Program-made: the position numbers and the translations under genes
Notes under the pieces: model-generated
What the model was told of the DNA's origin: nothing
Seen by the model: only the letters and a program-made list of their open reading frames with translations
The model's database searches: none
Shown: one piece after another, positions 1 through 8,304 of the stretch
How positions within the stretch are numbered: the first letter of the stretch is position 1
Layout of the letters: each line of letters opens with the position of its first letter
Assembly: GCA_002709955.1 (NCBI GenBank)
Contig: PAQY01000022.1
Span: forward strand, 186,001-250,000
DNA: 64,000 nucleotides
Reading direction: 5' to 3'
Source of the DNA: Rhodospirillaceae bacterium
GTDB lineage: Bacteria; Pseudomonadota; Alphaproteobacteria; UBA8366; Aestuariispiraceae

Positions 1-301
1 GTGTTTGAACGAAGGGCAGCAAGACAGATTGTGCCCCGATATCCAGAACCCGCTTGATCATCACCTTGTCGTTCCAGGCCGGACGCACAACCGATGCTGC
101 CGACCCCGACGCCGCTGCCTGCAACAGGGGTTGCTGATCAGCAATCTCAGACGGGGCATGTTCGCCATCAAACAAGATCCAATCGAACCCGGACCGGGAC
201 AGTATTTCAGCGACAATCGGGCTGCACAGGCTGCTCCATAAACCACGCTGCAATTGTCCTGCCGCAAGGGCTGCCTTAAATTTATTTTTCTGAATTTCCA
301 T
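1..301 (-). CDS. HpcH/HpaI aldolase family protein (C-terminal part outside window)
   Basis: This is the first 100 codons of a leftward gene cut by the window edge. The product resembles class II pyruvate aldolases of the HpaI/GarL type (4-hydroxy-2-oxoheptanedioate aldolase family), which split 2-keto-acid aldols using a divalent metal. The N-terminal strand with FDGEHAP and the stretch VRPAWND followed by IKRVLDIGAQSVLLPFVQ match the family core; the catalytic region further on is not in the window. The ATG at 301 has GGGGAG upstream. It is divergent from the class II aldolase gene at 527, so the two may share a 225-bp promoter region. Family assignment is firm; the substrate is unknown. 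Confidence 0.85.
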   Translation of the reverse strand, partial: MEIQKNKFKAALAAGQLQRGLWSSLCSPIVAEILSRSGFDWILFDGEHAPSEIADQQPLLQAAASGSAASVVRPAWNDKVMIKRVLDIGAQSVLLPFVQT

Positions 302-526
302 ATGCACTGCTCCCCAAATTCAGCCTTAGACACTCTTTAAGGCTGTTATAATAGTTGTGCCGCAAACGCCATTGATCCCAACCTGGACCCTGCGTAGTGT
401 TATTCGCAACGACGCATGAACGTCGCACCGGGACACAATGATGCCTGAATTAGAAGATCGCACGTTATTTTGTTCACTTAGCGTGAGCATATTGGCCTAA
501 ACAAACAGCCAAATCGGGAGAGAGAC
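302..526. promoter_or_regulatory. divergent intergenic region between two aldolase genes
   Basis: This 225-bp gap separates the leftward HpaI-type aldolase from the rightward class II aldolase and must carry both promoters. It is A/T-richer than its surroundings. I see no convincing long dyad or RNA gene. A GGAGAG ribosome binding site lies just before the rightward ATG at 527. Confidence 0.4.
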
Positions 527-1339
527 ATGCCTGACCTAGGAACACGCACATCGATTTATCAACCGGAACAGCCCGGTCGTATTTTTCCGGAAGAGCCTAA
601 ATTCAACTCCCCCGAAGAATTGCGCATGGACCGCAAGAAACGGCTGGTTGCGGCCTGTCACGCCTTTGCCGAACACGGGCTGGATTATGGGTTTGCCGGC
701 CACCTGACCGTGCGCGACCCGGAACGCCCGGAGCTGTATTGGACCAACCCGATGGCGGTTCATTTTGCCCAGGTATCTATGTCCAACCTGATCCTGGTCG
801 ATCATGACGGAATGGTTATCGAAGGTGATTATGCGGTCAACCGGGCGGGCTTTGTCCTGCATGCTGCGATCCATGCCGCCCATCCCGATATTCTGGCCAT
901 GTGCCATGCCCATTCGATCTATGGTACCGCCTTTGCCGCCCTGGGTCGCCCGCTGGAACCGATCACCCAGGATGCCTGTGCCTTTTTTGAAGACCATGCC
1001 GTTATCCTGGAAGAAGCTGGGCAGGTCGCGGTCGAGGCCGACGCAGGATCCAATTTTGCCAAGGCCTTTACCGGGGTGAAGGCTGCAATCCATCAAAACC
1101 ATGGCCTGCTGACCGCCAGCCGCCACAGCATTGATTCCGCTGCCTTCTGGTTCATCGCGCTGGAGCGGTGCTGCCAACAGCAATTGCTGATCGAAGCGAC
1201 CGGCCACAAGCCCATTCAAATCCCGGAAGACCGCGCCCGCTATAGCCGGGAGCATGTCGGTAGTGAATATATCGGCTGGCTGCACTTCCAACCACTTTAC
1301 GAAAACATCCTGGCCACGAAACCGGAAATGTTCAACTGA
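527..1339 (+). CDS. class II aldolase/adducin family protein
   Basis: A 270-residue protein of the class II aldolase/adducin fold (fuculose-phosphate aldolase and ribulose-phosphate epimerase type), Zn2+-dependent and cytoplasmic. The metal ligands are visible as HAH at residues 127-129 and the His of HQNHGLL at residue 192. The N-terminal 35 residues are an extension rich in Pro and Gly, as seen in the longer bacterial members often of unknown substrate. GGAGAG precedes the ATG. It is the first gene of a rightward run with an N-carbamoyl-D-amino-acid hydrolase and a D-amino-acid transaminase, so it may process a carbon skeleton released by them; that role is inference. Confidence 0.85.
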   Translation: MPDLGTRTSIYQPEQPGRIFPEEPKFNSPEELRMDRKKRLVAACHAFAEHGLDYGFAGHLTVRDPERPELYWTNPMAVHFAQVSMSNLILVDHDGMVIEGDYAVNRAGFVLHAAIHAAHPDILAMCHAHSIYGTAFAALGRPLEPITQDACAFFEDHAVILEEAGQVAVEADAGSNFAKAFTGVKAAIHQNHGLLTASRHSIDSAAFWFIALERCCQQQLLIEATGHKPIQIPEDRARYSREHVGSEYIGWLHFQPLYENILATKPEMFN

Positions 1340-1369
1340 CCCGGCAGGCCAATCTGTAAGGAGATTTAA

Positions 1370-2311
1370 ATGCGTGGCGGAGTTATTGGTGTGGCCCAAA
1401 TGGGCCCGATTGCAAAGAGTGAAACCCGCCCGCAGGTGGTCAAACGTCTGATCGACATGCTGAAGGAGGCGAAGGGGCGCAATTGCCGCTTCGTCGTCTT
1501 CCCTGAACTGGCACTGACAACCTTCTTCCCCCGCTGGGTCTATCAATTGGGCGATCCAGAACTGGAAGCCTTCTTTGAAACCGAAATGCCCGGCCCGGAC
1601 ACAAGGCCCCTGTTTGAAACGGCAGCGGAGTTGGGGATCGGTTTCTATCTGGGCTATGCCGAGAAGACCAAAGACAAGCATTACAACACCGCCATCCTGA
1701 CCGACGACACCGGCAAGATCATTGGCAAGTACCGCAAGGTTCATCTGCCGGGCCATGTCGAACCAGACCCCAGCCGCAAAGGGGAGCATCTGGAAAAACG
1801 CTATTTCGATATCGGCAATCTGGGTTTCCCGGTCTATGAGGCCCTGGAGGGGCGCGTTGGCATGGCGATCTGTAATGACCGTCGCTGGCCGGAAACCTAT
1901 CGCGTCATGGGCCTGCAAGGGGCGGAGCTGATCACCCTTGGCTACAATACCCCGGTTGGTTTAGGGGAACCGTTCCAGGCCGCCGCCCTGGCAAATTTCC
2001 ACAATTCCCTGACCATGCAGGCGGGCGCCTATCACAATGCCTGCTGGGTTGCTGCTGCTGCCAAATGTGGCAATGAAGAAGGCTTTGAGATGATCGGCCA
2101 GAGCATGATCATCGCCCCGACTGGAGAGGTCGTCGCCCAATGTTCCAGCCTGGAAGATGAGGTGATCAGCGCCCGCTGTGACTTTGACCAGGCACAATAT
2201 TTCAAGCGGGAGATTTTTAATTTCGCCCGCCATCGCCGCCCGGAAGCCTATGGATTGATTACAGAACGCATCGGGGCTGGCGATCCGTTGCCGCCGGTTG
2301 AAAGTTTCTAA
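1370..2311 (+). CDS. N-carbamoyl-D-amino-acid hydrolase (nitrilase superfamily)
   Basis: This 313-residue carbon-nitrogen hydrolase matches the D-carbamoylase (DCase) subfamily closely along its length. Such enzymes convert N-carbamoyl-D-amino acids to D-amino acids, CO2 and ammonia. The Glu-Lys-Cys triad is at E46 (FPELALTTFF), K123 (YRKVHLPG) and C168 (CNDRRWPE), the order and spacing expected for DCase. The family length of about 304-315 residues fits. The gene starts 30 bases after the aldolase and ends 9 bases before the D-amino-acid transaminase, so product and next enzyme fit together chemically. The D-specific reading is inferred from the subfamily motifs; N-carbamoylputrescine and beta-ureidopropionate hydrolases are more distant alternatives. 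Confidence 0.88.
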   Translation: MRGGVIGVAQMGPIAKSETRPQVVKRLIDMLKEAKGRNCRFVVFPELALTTFFPRWVYQLGDPELEAFFETEMPGPDTRPLFETAAELGIGFYLGYAEKTKDKHYNTAILTDDTGKIIGKYRKVHLPGHVEPDPSRKGEHLEKRYFDIGNLGFPVYEALEGRVGMAICNDRRWPETYRVMGLQGAELITLGYNTPVGLGEPFQAAALANFHNSLTMQAGAYHNACWVAAAAKCGNEEGFEMIGQSMIIAPTGEVVAQCSSLEDEVISARCDFDQAQYFKREIFNFARHRRPEAYGLITERIGAGDPLPPVESF

Positions 2312-2320
2312 GGGGATATC

Positions 2321-3175
2321 ATGCCACGCACAGTTTATATCAACGGTCGCTATTGCGCGCCGGAGGACGCCACCGTATCAATCTTTGATCGGGGCCTGTT
2401 GTTTGCCGATGCGATCTATGAAGTTGCAGGCGTGATTGATGGCAAGCTGCTGGACTTTGCCTCACACATGCAGCGTCTGGATCGGTCCCTGGTCGAAATG
2501 CGGATGCCTGCCCCTCTGACCCATGACGAAATCCTGGCCGTGATGCGCGAATTGGTGAAACGCGATCAAGTGGAAGAAGGTCTGGTCTATATGCAGATCA
2601 GCCGTGGCTCCACCGGTGATCGGGATTTCCTTCCTCCAGAAGGCATGAAACCCACGGTTTTCATGTTTGCGCAGCACAAGAGCGACGTCACCCGCCAGGA
2701 ATTCCAAAACGGCATAAAGATGATCAGCGCGCCTGATATCCGCTGGGGCCGCCGCGACATCAAAACCGTGGGCCTGATGGGCAGCGTATTTGCGAAATGG
2801 ACAGCAAAAGAAGCGGGCGGTGCAGAAGTTCTGATGCATCAAGATGGCTATGTCACCGAAGGCGGCGCGACCAGTTTCTATATCATCAAGGACAACACCA
2901 TCATCACCCGCCCCCTATCGAATGACATCCTGCATGGCTGTACCCGCAAGGCGCTGCTGAAAATCCTGGAAGACGGGGATATCGGGCTGGATGAACGGCT
3001 GTACACACTCGACGAGGCCCATAGCGCCGATGAGGCCTTTATCACTGGGGCGTCTACCTTTGTCTGTCCGGTAGTGCAGATTGATGACGCTGTTCTGGGC
3101 ACCGGCAAACCCGGCCCGGTCACGCGCCGCCTGCAAGACATCTATATGGATTTCATCCACAAGGACGCGATCTAA
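2321..3175 (+). CDS. D-amino-acid transaminase (class IV aminotransferase)
   Basis: A 284-residue fold-type IV PLP enzyme, which would convert a D-amino acid and 2-oxoglutarate to a 2-oxo acid and D-glutamate. The Schiff-base lysine is K148 in the DIK motif, and E180 in VTEGGATSFY is the residue that supports the cofactor pyridine. The YINGRY start and the FDRGLLFADAIYEV stretch near residues 22-35 are family hallmarks. It follows the carbamoylase by 9 bases with AGGGGAT as ribosome site. Branched-chain aminotransferase and aminodeoxychorismate lyase share this fold; the D-amino-acid reading rests on overall pattern and on the carbamoylase next door. Confidence 0.87.
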   Translation: MPRTVYINGRYCAPEDATVSIFDRGLLFADAIYEVAGVIDGKLLDFASHMQRLDRSLVEMRMPAPLTHDEILAVMRELVKRDQVEEGLVYMQISRGSTGDRDFLPPEGMKPTVFMFAQHKSDVTRQEFQNGIKMISAPDIRWGRRDIKTVGLMGSVFAKWTAKEAGGAEVLMHQDGYVTEGGATSFYIIKDNTIITRPLSNDILHGCTRKALLKILEDGDIGLDERLYTLDEAHSADEAFITGASTFVCPVVQIDDAVLGTGKPGPVTRRLQDIYMDFIHKDAI

Positions 3176-3190
3176 GATCACCGTGCCTTT

Positions 3191-3460
3191 CACTAGTGTG
3201 GTGCGCGGTTATTTGGGATCGACCAGGACGCTGTTTGCGGTGCTCCGGTTAGGAGCTTTTCGCGAAGCGATGCGGGGCATCGCAAGCGGAAGGCGACGCG
3301 GCCCGGAGCGCCGCAAACAGCGCCTTTGGTCCCTTTATCGGCCTGTCGGACGGCGTCGAGGGCGCTGGACGATGAACCACATCGCCTGCACGCTCTCTTC
3401 TAGCCGACAGGCCGATAAAGAGATCCTGGTGATCCCAAATAATCGCGCACCACACTAATG
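3191..3460. repeat. nested inverted-repeat element with three-way-junction layout
   Basis: A gene-free stretch of about 270 bp is made of inverted repeats. The outer arms are 3191-3228 and 3424-3460 (cores GTGTGGTGCGC and GCGCACCACAC; TTTGGGATC and GATCCCAAA), near-perfect complements. Inside lie two further stems: 3229-3248 with 3303-3322 (19 of 20 paired) and 3333-3349 with 3404-3420 (17 of 17 paired). A small hairpin GCGATGC-GGG-GCATCGC (3267-3283) sits in the first inner loop. As RNA or extruded DNA this would form a closed stem carrying two long arms. It could be a non-autonomous mobile element, a decayed insertion sequence or a structured RNA. I find no coding signal and no second copy in the window. 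Confidence 0.8.
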
Positions 3461-3569
3461 TCTTGAGAATGATAATTTACACCGCTTTTCTTATGGATTG
3501 CGATTGCGGAACTGTCAGTGTGTCGTCTGTTTGATCTAACGCTCTGAACCGTCACCATATGAGGGTCCC

Positions 3570-5201
3570 TTGGCCTCGCATTCCTCCGATTACGATTACA
3601 TTATCATCGGGGCTGGATCAGCCGGATGTGTCCTGGCAGATCGCCTGTCAGCGGATGGTCGCTATACTGTTTGCCTGCTGGAAGCGGGCGGCACGGATCG
3701 GCGCTTTTGGGTCACGGTCCCTCTGGGCTATGGCAAGCTGTTCTATAACAAGGCCGTAAATTGGTGCTACACGACCGAGCCCAGCAAGGGCCTGGGTGGG
3801 CGTCCTGATTTCTGGCCGCGCGGCAAGCTGCTGGGTGGTTCCAGTTCGATCAACGCCATGGTCTATATCCGCGGCCAACAGCAGGATTTCGATGGTTGGG
3901 CAGAGGCTGGCAATCCCGGTTGGGATTGGGAAAGTGTGCTGCCCATTTTCAAGGAAATGGAAACCTATGATGGGGGGTCCAATCACTTTCGCGGGGACAA
4001 GGGGCCTTTGCATGTATCCCGCGCCGATCGGGATGCCCATCCATTATGCGCCGCCTATTTCGAGGCAGGTCAGGCATTGGGACTGCCCCTGAATGAGGAC
4101 TTTAATGGACCCAGCCAGGAAGGTGTTGGCTATTATCAAGTGACGACCCGAAAAGGCCGCCGCCATTCATCGGCAAAGGCCTTCCTGCGCCCCGCCATGG
4201 GTCGCAAGAATTTGACCGTGCTGACCGGGGCTCAGGCGAAACGCATTCTATTTGACGGCAAACGGGCGACCGGCGTGGTGTTTCAACAGGCCGGGCGGGA
4301 AAAGACCCTGCATGCCGGGCGGGAAGTTATTGTTTCCGCCGGTGCCATCAACTCCCCGCAATTGCTGCAATTGTCCGGTGTTGGACCAGCGGACCTGTTG
4401 CGCAAGCATGGCATAGACCCCGTGCTGGACCAGCCGCAGGTCGGGGCCAATTTGCAGGATCACCAGGGGCTGAACATCACCTATAAGGCCCGCATCCCGA
4501 CCTTGAACACAATCCTGCGGCCCTGGTGGGGCAAGCTATGGGTTGGCATGCGCTATCTGCTGAACCGATCCGGCCCGTTGAGCCGCAGCATCAATCAGGC
4601 GGGCGGATTTTTTCGCACCGATCCCAGTCGCAACCGCCCGAATATGCAGCTCTATCTGCAAGCCTTCTCAACCCTGCAACCCCGGCTGGGGGAGCGGCCA
4701 TTGCTGACGCCAGATCCGTTTCCAGGGTTTTCGCTGGGCCTGTCAAACTGTCATCCGCGCAGCCGGGGATATCTGGAAATCACGTCCAATGATCCCTTTG
4801 CCCCGCCGCGCATTGTCGCCAATCCCTTTGAGGATGAGGAAGACATGCAGGAAATGCTGCAAGGGGTGAAATTCGTGCGCCAACTGGCCCAACATCCCGC
4901 CCTGGCCGCCCTGATTGAGGAAGAAATTGTCCCCGGCCCGCAGTGCCAAAGCGATGAGGACCTGATCGAAGACATCCGCCAGCGCGGCGGCACGGTTTTC
5001 CACCCCAGCGGCACCTGTCGCATGGGTCCCGACCCCGCCGCCGCCGTTGTGGATTCGCGGCTGCGAGTCCATGGATTGCAGGGATTGCGGGTCATCGACC
5101 TGTCCATCTATCCAACCATCATCTCCGGCAACACAAATGCGTCCGCGATGATGATCGGCGCAAAAGGGGCGGCAATGATTCTGGAAGACGCGCAGGCGTA
5201 A
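3570..5201 (+). CDS. GMC family FAD-dependent oxidoreductase (choline/alcohol dehydrogenase-like)
   Basis: A 543-residue glucose-methanol-choline oxidoreductase. The FAD dinucleotide motif GAGSAG lies near residues 14-19, the GMC signature (GGSSSINAMVYIRG) near residues 91-104, and the catalytic His-Asn pair is H478 (HPSGTC) and N521 (GNTNAS). Family members oxidise primary alcohols to aldehydes or acids. The start is a TTG with GAGGG four bases upstream; no in-frame ATG fits better. It follows the inverted-repeat element and not the transaminase directly, so it may have its own promoter. BetA-like choline dehydrogenase is the nearest general label, but no betaine gene is nearby, so the substrate is open. 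Confidence 0.9.
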   Translation: MASHSSDYDYIIIGAGSAGCVLADRLSADGRYTVCLLEAGGTDRRFWVTVPLGYGKLFYNKAVNWCYTTEPSKGLGGRPDFWPRGKLLGGSSSINAMVYIRGQQQDFDGWAEAGNPGWDWESVLPIFKEMETYDGGSNHFRGDKGPLHVSRADRDAHPLCAAYFEAGQALGLPLNEDFNGPSQEGVGYYQVTTRKGRRHSSAKAFLRPAMGRKNLTVLTGAQAKRILFDGKRATGVVFQQAGREKTLHAGREVIVSAGAINSPQLLQLSGVGPADLLRKHGIDPVLDQPQVGANLQDHQGLNITYKARIPTLNTILRPWWGKLWVGMRYLLNRSGPLSRSINQAGGFFRTDPSRNRPNMQLYLQAFSTLQPRLGERPLLTPDPFPGFSLGLSNCHPRSRGYLEITSNDPFAPPRIVANPFEDEEDMQEMLQGVKFVRQLAQHPALAALIEEEIVPGPQCQSDEDLIEDIRQRGGTVFHPSGTCRMGPDPAAAVVDSRLRVHGLQGLRVIDLSIYPTIISGNTNASAMMIGAKGAAMILEDAQA

Positions 5202-5307
5202 CGTCCGGGGCGATCAGCAAATTGTTCCCGGTATCCTTGATCGCGCGCATATGGCGGGGCGAGACATAACCAGCTTTTGCAAAATCTGATGTTATAGAGA
5301 GGCCGTC

Positions 5308-6090
5308 TTAGAAATTCCGGTTGGCGCTGCCGCCGTCGATTGTGACGATTGTGCCGCTGATATAGCGGGCGCGGTCGGATGCCAGGAAAGTGACAAGATC
5401 TGCCACTTCTTCAGGCTTTGCCATGCGCCCGAAAGGCAGGTTCATATCGGCGAGGATCTCCGCCCCGCGATCCGGGGTGCCAAATCGGGTCTGGCTGTAG
5501 GATCGCACCATGGTTTCCGCCCGTTCTGTGGCGGTGACACCGGGATTCACCCCCAACACCCGGACTCCATATTCGGGTGACTTTGCGCCCAGTGCCCGCG
5601 TCATCGCCATCAGGGCCGCATTGCCGCTGCTGCCCATGATGTAATTCGGGTTCACGCGCTCGCCAGAATTACCGATCACATTGACGATGACGCCCGATCC
5701 CCGGCGTTGCAGGGCAGTCAGGTACAAACGACACAGATTGATATAACCATAAACCTTAAGGTCCCAGGCGCGTCGCCATTGATCTTCGTCTGCCGCGTCT
5801 AATGACCCTGCCGGAATCGCCCCGGCATTGTTCACCAGGATGTCGATTTCCCCATGGGTTTCATACAGTTTATCCTGATCAGCAGATTGGGACATATCCC
5901 CGCTGAAAACCGCGACAGAACAGGAAAAGTGCCCCAGTAATTCAGCCTTAAGGGTGTTCAATGCCCCCCCATCCCGCGCCGCCAGGATCAGGTTACAGCC
6001 TTCCTGGGCCAGAGCGAAGGCAATGGCACGACCGATCCCTTTGCTGGCCCCGGTGATCAAGGCCGTCTTACCGGTCAAATTAAGATCCAT
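5308..6090 (-). CDS. SDR family protein lacking the YxxxK catalytic pair
   Basis: A 260-residue Rossmann-fold protein of the short-chain dehydrogenase/reductase family. TGASKGIG (residues 13-20) and NNAG (87-90) are present for NAD(P)H binding. At the usual catalytic position the sequence reads YIMGSSGNAAL: the YxxxK slots are G153 and N157, with a Tyr three residues early at 150. I recall this GSxGNAAL variant as a recurring divergent SDR group, so it is probably not a mutation of one gene. The enzyme either uses other residues or is not a classical dehydrogenase. The ATG at 6090 has GGGAGAG upstream; an upstream in-frame ATG would overlap the preceding dabB-domain gene. Confidence 0.8.
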   Translation of the reverse strand: MDLNLTGKTALITGASKGIGRAIAFALAQEGCNLILAARDGGALNTLKAELLGHFSCSVAVFSGDMSQSADQDKLYETHGEIDILVNNAGAIPAGSLDAADEDQWRRAWDLKVYGYINLCRLYLTALQRRGSGVIVNVIGNSGERVNPNYIMGSSGNAALMAMTRALGAKSPEYGVRVLGVNPGVTATERAETMVRSYSQTRFGTPDRGAEILADMNLPFGRMAKPEEVADLVTFLASDRARYISGTIVTIDGGSANRNF

Positions 6091-6112
6091 GCCTGCTCTC
6101 CCAATATAGCTT

Positions 6113-6412
6113 CTAAGACGCAGTGCAATCCAGTACGACCATCTTTTCAATCTGTGTCGCCATGAAAGTCTTCATCGCAACGTGATTGGGGTCGATCTGA
6201 TAGGCATCGTGATGGGCTTCACTTTCAAACCGCGCCAGAATGGCGTAATCGAACCCTTGGGATCGGGTCGCCTTATTCGTTGCATAATCATAGGACAGCA
6301 CACCAGCGCAGGCGTTTTGTATCGCCTGGCAATATTCCTGAACCTTATTATGAAAGGCTGCATCGGCACCGTCGCGATATTTCATCATAACGACGTGATA
6401 AAAGACTGACAT
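6113..6412 (-). CDS. stress-responsive A/B barrel (dabB) domain protein
   Basis: A 99-residue single-domain protein of the dimeric alpha/beta barrel type (Dabb). The pattern is an N-terminal strand FYHVVMMKYRDG, a helix carrying a Cys, then SYDYATNKATRSQGFDYAILARFES and the typical YQIDPNHVAMKTFM segment. Such proteins form beta-barrel homodimers; several act as small isomerases, cyclases or decarboxylases on unsaturated ketones. The ATG at 6412 is chosen because AGAGGTGGG sits seven bases upstream; a GTG four codons earlier lies inside that site. It lies between livM and a divergent SDR gene in one leftward run. Function here is unknown. Confidence 0.75.
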   Translation of the reverse strand: MSVFYHVVMMKYRDGADAAFHNKVQEYCQAIQNACAGVLSYDYATNKATRSQGFDYAILARFESEAHHDAYQIDPNHVAMKTFMATQIEKMVVLDCTAS

Positions 6413-6436
6413 AAGAATTCCCACCTCTAGAGACTG

Positions 6437-7411
6437 TTAATTGAAGCCAATGCGATTCCGGATACGGCCCAATAGACCCACAATGCCATCCCGGAAGACC
6501 AGGACACACAGGACAAACACCACGCCCTGGATGATGAAGACCCAGGATCCGAATGGGGCCAAATAGTTCTGCAACGCGACATAGGTGAACGCGCCAACCA
6601 CAGGACCCATGGCCGTCCCAATGCCACCCAATAGGGTCATCAGCACCACCTCACCCGAGGCATGCCAGTGCACGTCCGAGAGGGATGCGATTTGAAACAC
6701 GATGGCCTTCAATGCCCCGGCCAGTCCTGACAGGCCCGCCGATAGGGTAAAGGCCAGCAATTTGTAATTATCGACCTGATACCCCAATGACACGGCCCGG
6801 GGTTCATTGTCGCGAATGGCGCGCAGCACTTCCCCAAAGGGGGACGATACGATCCGCTGCATCATGAAGAAACAGGCCAGGAAAATCGCCAGCACGACAT
6901 AATACAGAACCAGGCTGTCGGACAGATCAAACAGGCCGAACAGGACACCGCGCGGAATGGCCTGCAACCCATCTTCCCCACCAGTCTGGGGTGCCTGCAA
7001 GGCAACGAAATAGACCACCTGTGACAAAGCCAGGGTGATCATCGCAAAGTAGATGCCCTGGCGTCGAATGGCCAGCCACCCGACAATCGTGCCCAGAAAA
7101 GCCGAAGACAGAGTGGCGATCACTAAGGCCAGTTCAATGGGCAGGCCCCAGACCTTCAGCGCGTGTCCCACGATATAGGCCGCCGCCCCGAAAAAGGCCG
7201 CATGACCAAAGGATAGCAGCCCCACATAGCCAATCAGCAGATTGAAGGCCATGGCAAACAGGGCAAAGCACAACCCCTTCATCAGGAAGGTCGGATACAG
7301 CACTGCAGGTGCCAGACAGGCCAGCAGGATCAAAGCGCCTGTAAACACAGTCCGTTGCATCGTGCCACGACGAGGATTTGCCGCCGGGCTGGAGAGATTG
7401 ACCTGGTTCAT
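6437..7411 (-). CDS. livM: branched-chain amino acid-type ABC transporter permease LivM
   Basis: A 324-residue inner-membrane permease with about nine hydrophobic helices and the LivM signature region GYVGLLSFGHAAFFGAAAY near residues 64-82, followed by RRQGIYFAMITLALSQ. Its partner is LivH, with which it overlaps by four bases (ATGA). It would carry a substrate delivered by a Peripla_BP_6 binding protein, probably the one at 12436-13641. Transporters of this family move branched-chain amino acids but also amides, urea and aromatic acids, so the name describes family and not proven substrate. Confidence 0.9.
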   Translation of the reverse strand: MNQVNLSSPAANPRRGTMQRTVFTGALILLACLAPAVLYPTFLMKGLCFALFAMAFNLLIGYVGLLSFGHAAFFGAAAYIVGHALKVWGLPIELALVIATLSSAFLGTIVGWLAIRRQGIYFAMITLALSQVVYFVALQAPQTGGEDGLQAIPRGVLFGLFDLSDSLVLYYVVLAIFLACFFMMQRIVSSPFGEVLRAIRDNEPRAVSLGYQVDNYKLLAFTLSAGLSGLAGALKAIVFQIASLSDVHWHASGEVVLMTLLGGIGTAMGPVVGAFTYVALQNYLAPFGSWVFIIQGVVFVLCVLVFRDGIVGLLGRIRNRIGFN

Positions 7412-8298
7412 TGCTTCCTCCCAAACAGTCCAGCGGGCCGGATCAGCAGAATGGCCGCCATGAATATAAAGATCACCAGTTGCGAGGCCGGCGGATAGAA
7501 GACTTTGGTCAGCCCCTCTACAACCCCCAGAGCAAAGCCACTGAGTATGGCCCCCATGATGGACCCCATGCCGCCAATCACCACGACGGCAAAGACAACA
7601 ATGATCAGATTGGATCCCATCAAGGGATTGACCTGATAGATCGGGGCCGCCAGCACACCGGCAAAGGCCGCCAAGCCAACGCCCAGGCCATAGATCAGCG
7701 TGATCAGTCTGGGCACATTGATGCCAAAAGCTTTGGTCAATGCCGGGTTTTCCGTTGCCGCGCGCAGTGTAGAGCCAAGCTTTGTGCGCTCAATCACATA
7801 CCAGACCAGGATGCAGACCACGAAGGAAACAACCACGACCCAACCGCGATAGATCGGTAGATACATGAATCCCAGATTAACCCCACCCGATAGGGCCTCT
7901 GGCAGATTATAGGGGATGCCTGACACGCCATAGACCTGCCGGAAGCCGCCTTCGATGATCAGTGCCATGCCATAGGTCAATAACAGGCCATATAGGTGAT
8001 CCTGGCGATAGATTTGCGATACAAGCGTCTTTTCTAGGAATATACCGATCAAAGCGATGATGCCTGGCGCAAACAGCAAGGCCCCCCAATACCCAATTCC
8101 CAGATATTCCAGTAACAACCAGGCGACAAAGGCCCCGGCGGTATAGACCGCGCCATGGGCAAAGTTGATGATGTTCAGCAATCCGAAGATCAGCGCCAAA
8201 CCCAGGCTGAGGATCGCATAGAACCCCCCATTGATCAGACCGATAAGAACTTGCCCCAGCAAGGCCTGGATCGGCACACCAAAAATATCCATGTCCAT
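7408..8298 (-). CDS. livH: branched-chain amino acid-type ABC transporter permease LivH
   Basis: A 296-residue polytopic permease. The N-terminal GLINGGFYAILSLGLALIFG followed by NIINFAHG is characteristic of LivH, as is RAATENPALTKAFGIN in the cytoplasmic loop that contacts the ATPases. It overlaps livM by four bases and follows livF by six. The start ATG has a second in-frame ATG two codons later, and either may be used. Together with LivM, LivF and LivG it completes the inner-membrane part of one importer. Confidence 0.9.
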   Translation of the reverse strand: MDMDIFGVPIQALLGQVLIGLINGGFYAILSLGLALIFGLLNIINFAHGAVYTAGAFVAWLLLEYLGIGYWGALLFAPGIIALIGIFLEKTLVSQIYRQDHLYGLLLTYGMALIIEGGFRQVYGVSGIPYNLPEALSGGVNLGFMYLPIYRGWVVVVSFVVCILVWYVIERTKLGSTLRAATENPALTKAFGINVPRLITLIYGLGVGLAAFAGVLAAPIYQVNPLMGSNLIIVVFAVVVIGGMGSIMGAILSGFALGVVEGLTKVFYPPASQLVIFIFMAAILLIRPAGLFGRKQ

Positions 8299-8304
8299 GC
8301 CCCC

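Noticed and set aside
536-1918. Long open frame (460 codons) on the minus strand opposite the class II aldolase and carbamoylase
   Set aside because: It is antisense to two clear enzyme genes with conserved catalytic motifs, has no known domain, and reflects codon bias.
3191-3460. Reading the inverted-repeat block as short genes on either strand
   Set aside because: The frames there come from the repeat sequence itself and contain no domain or ribosome site.
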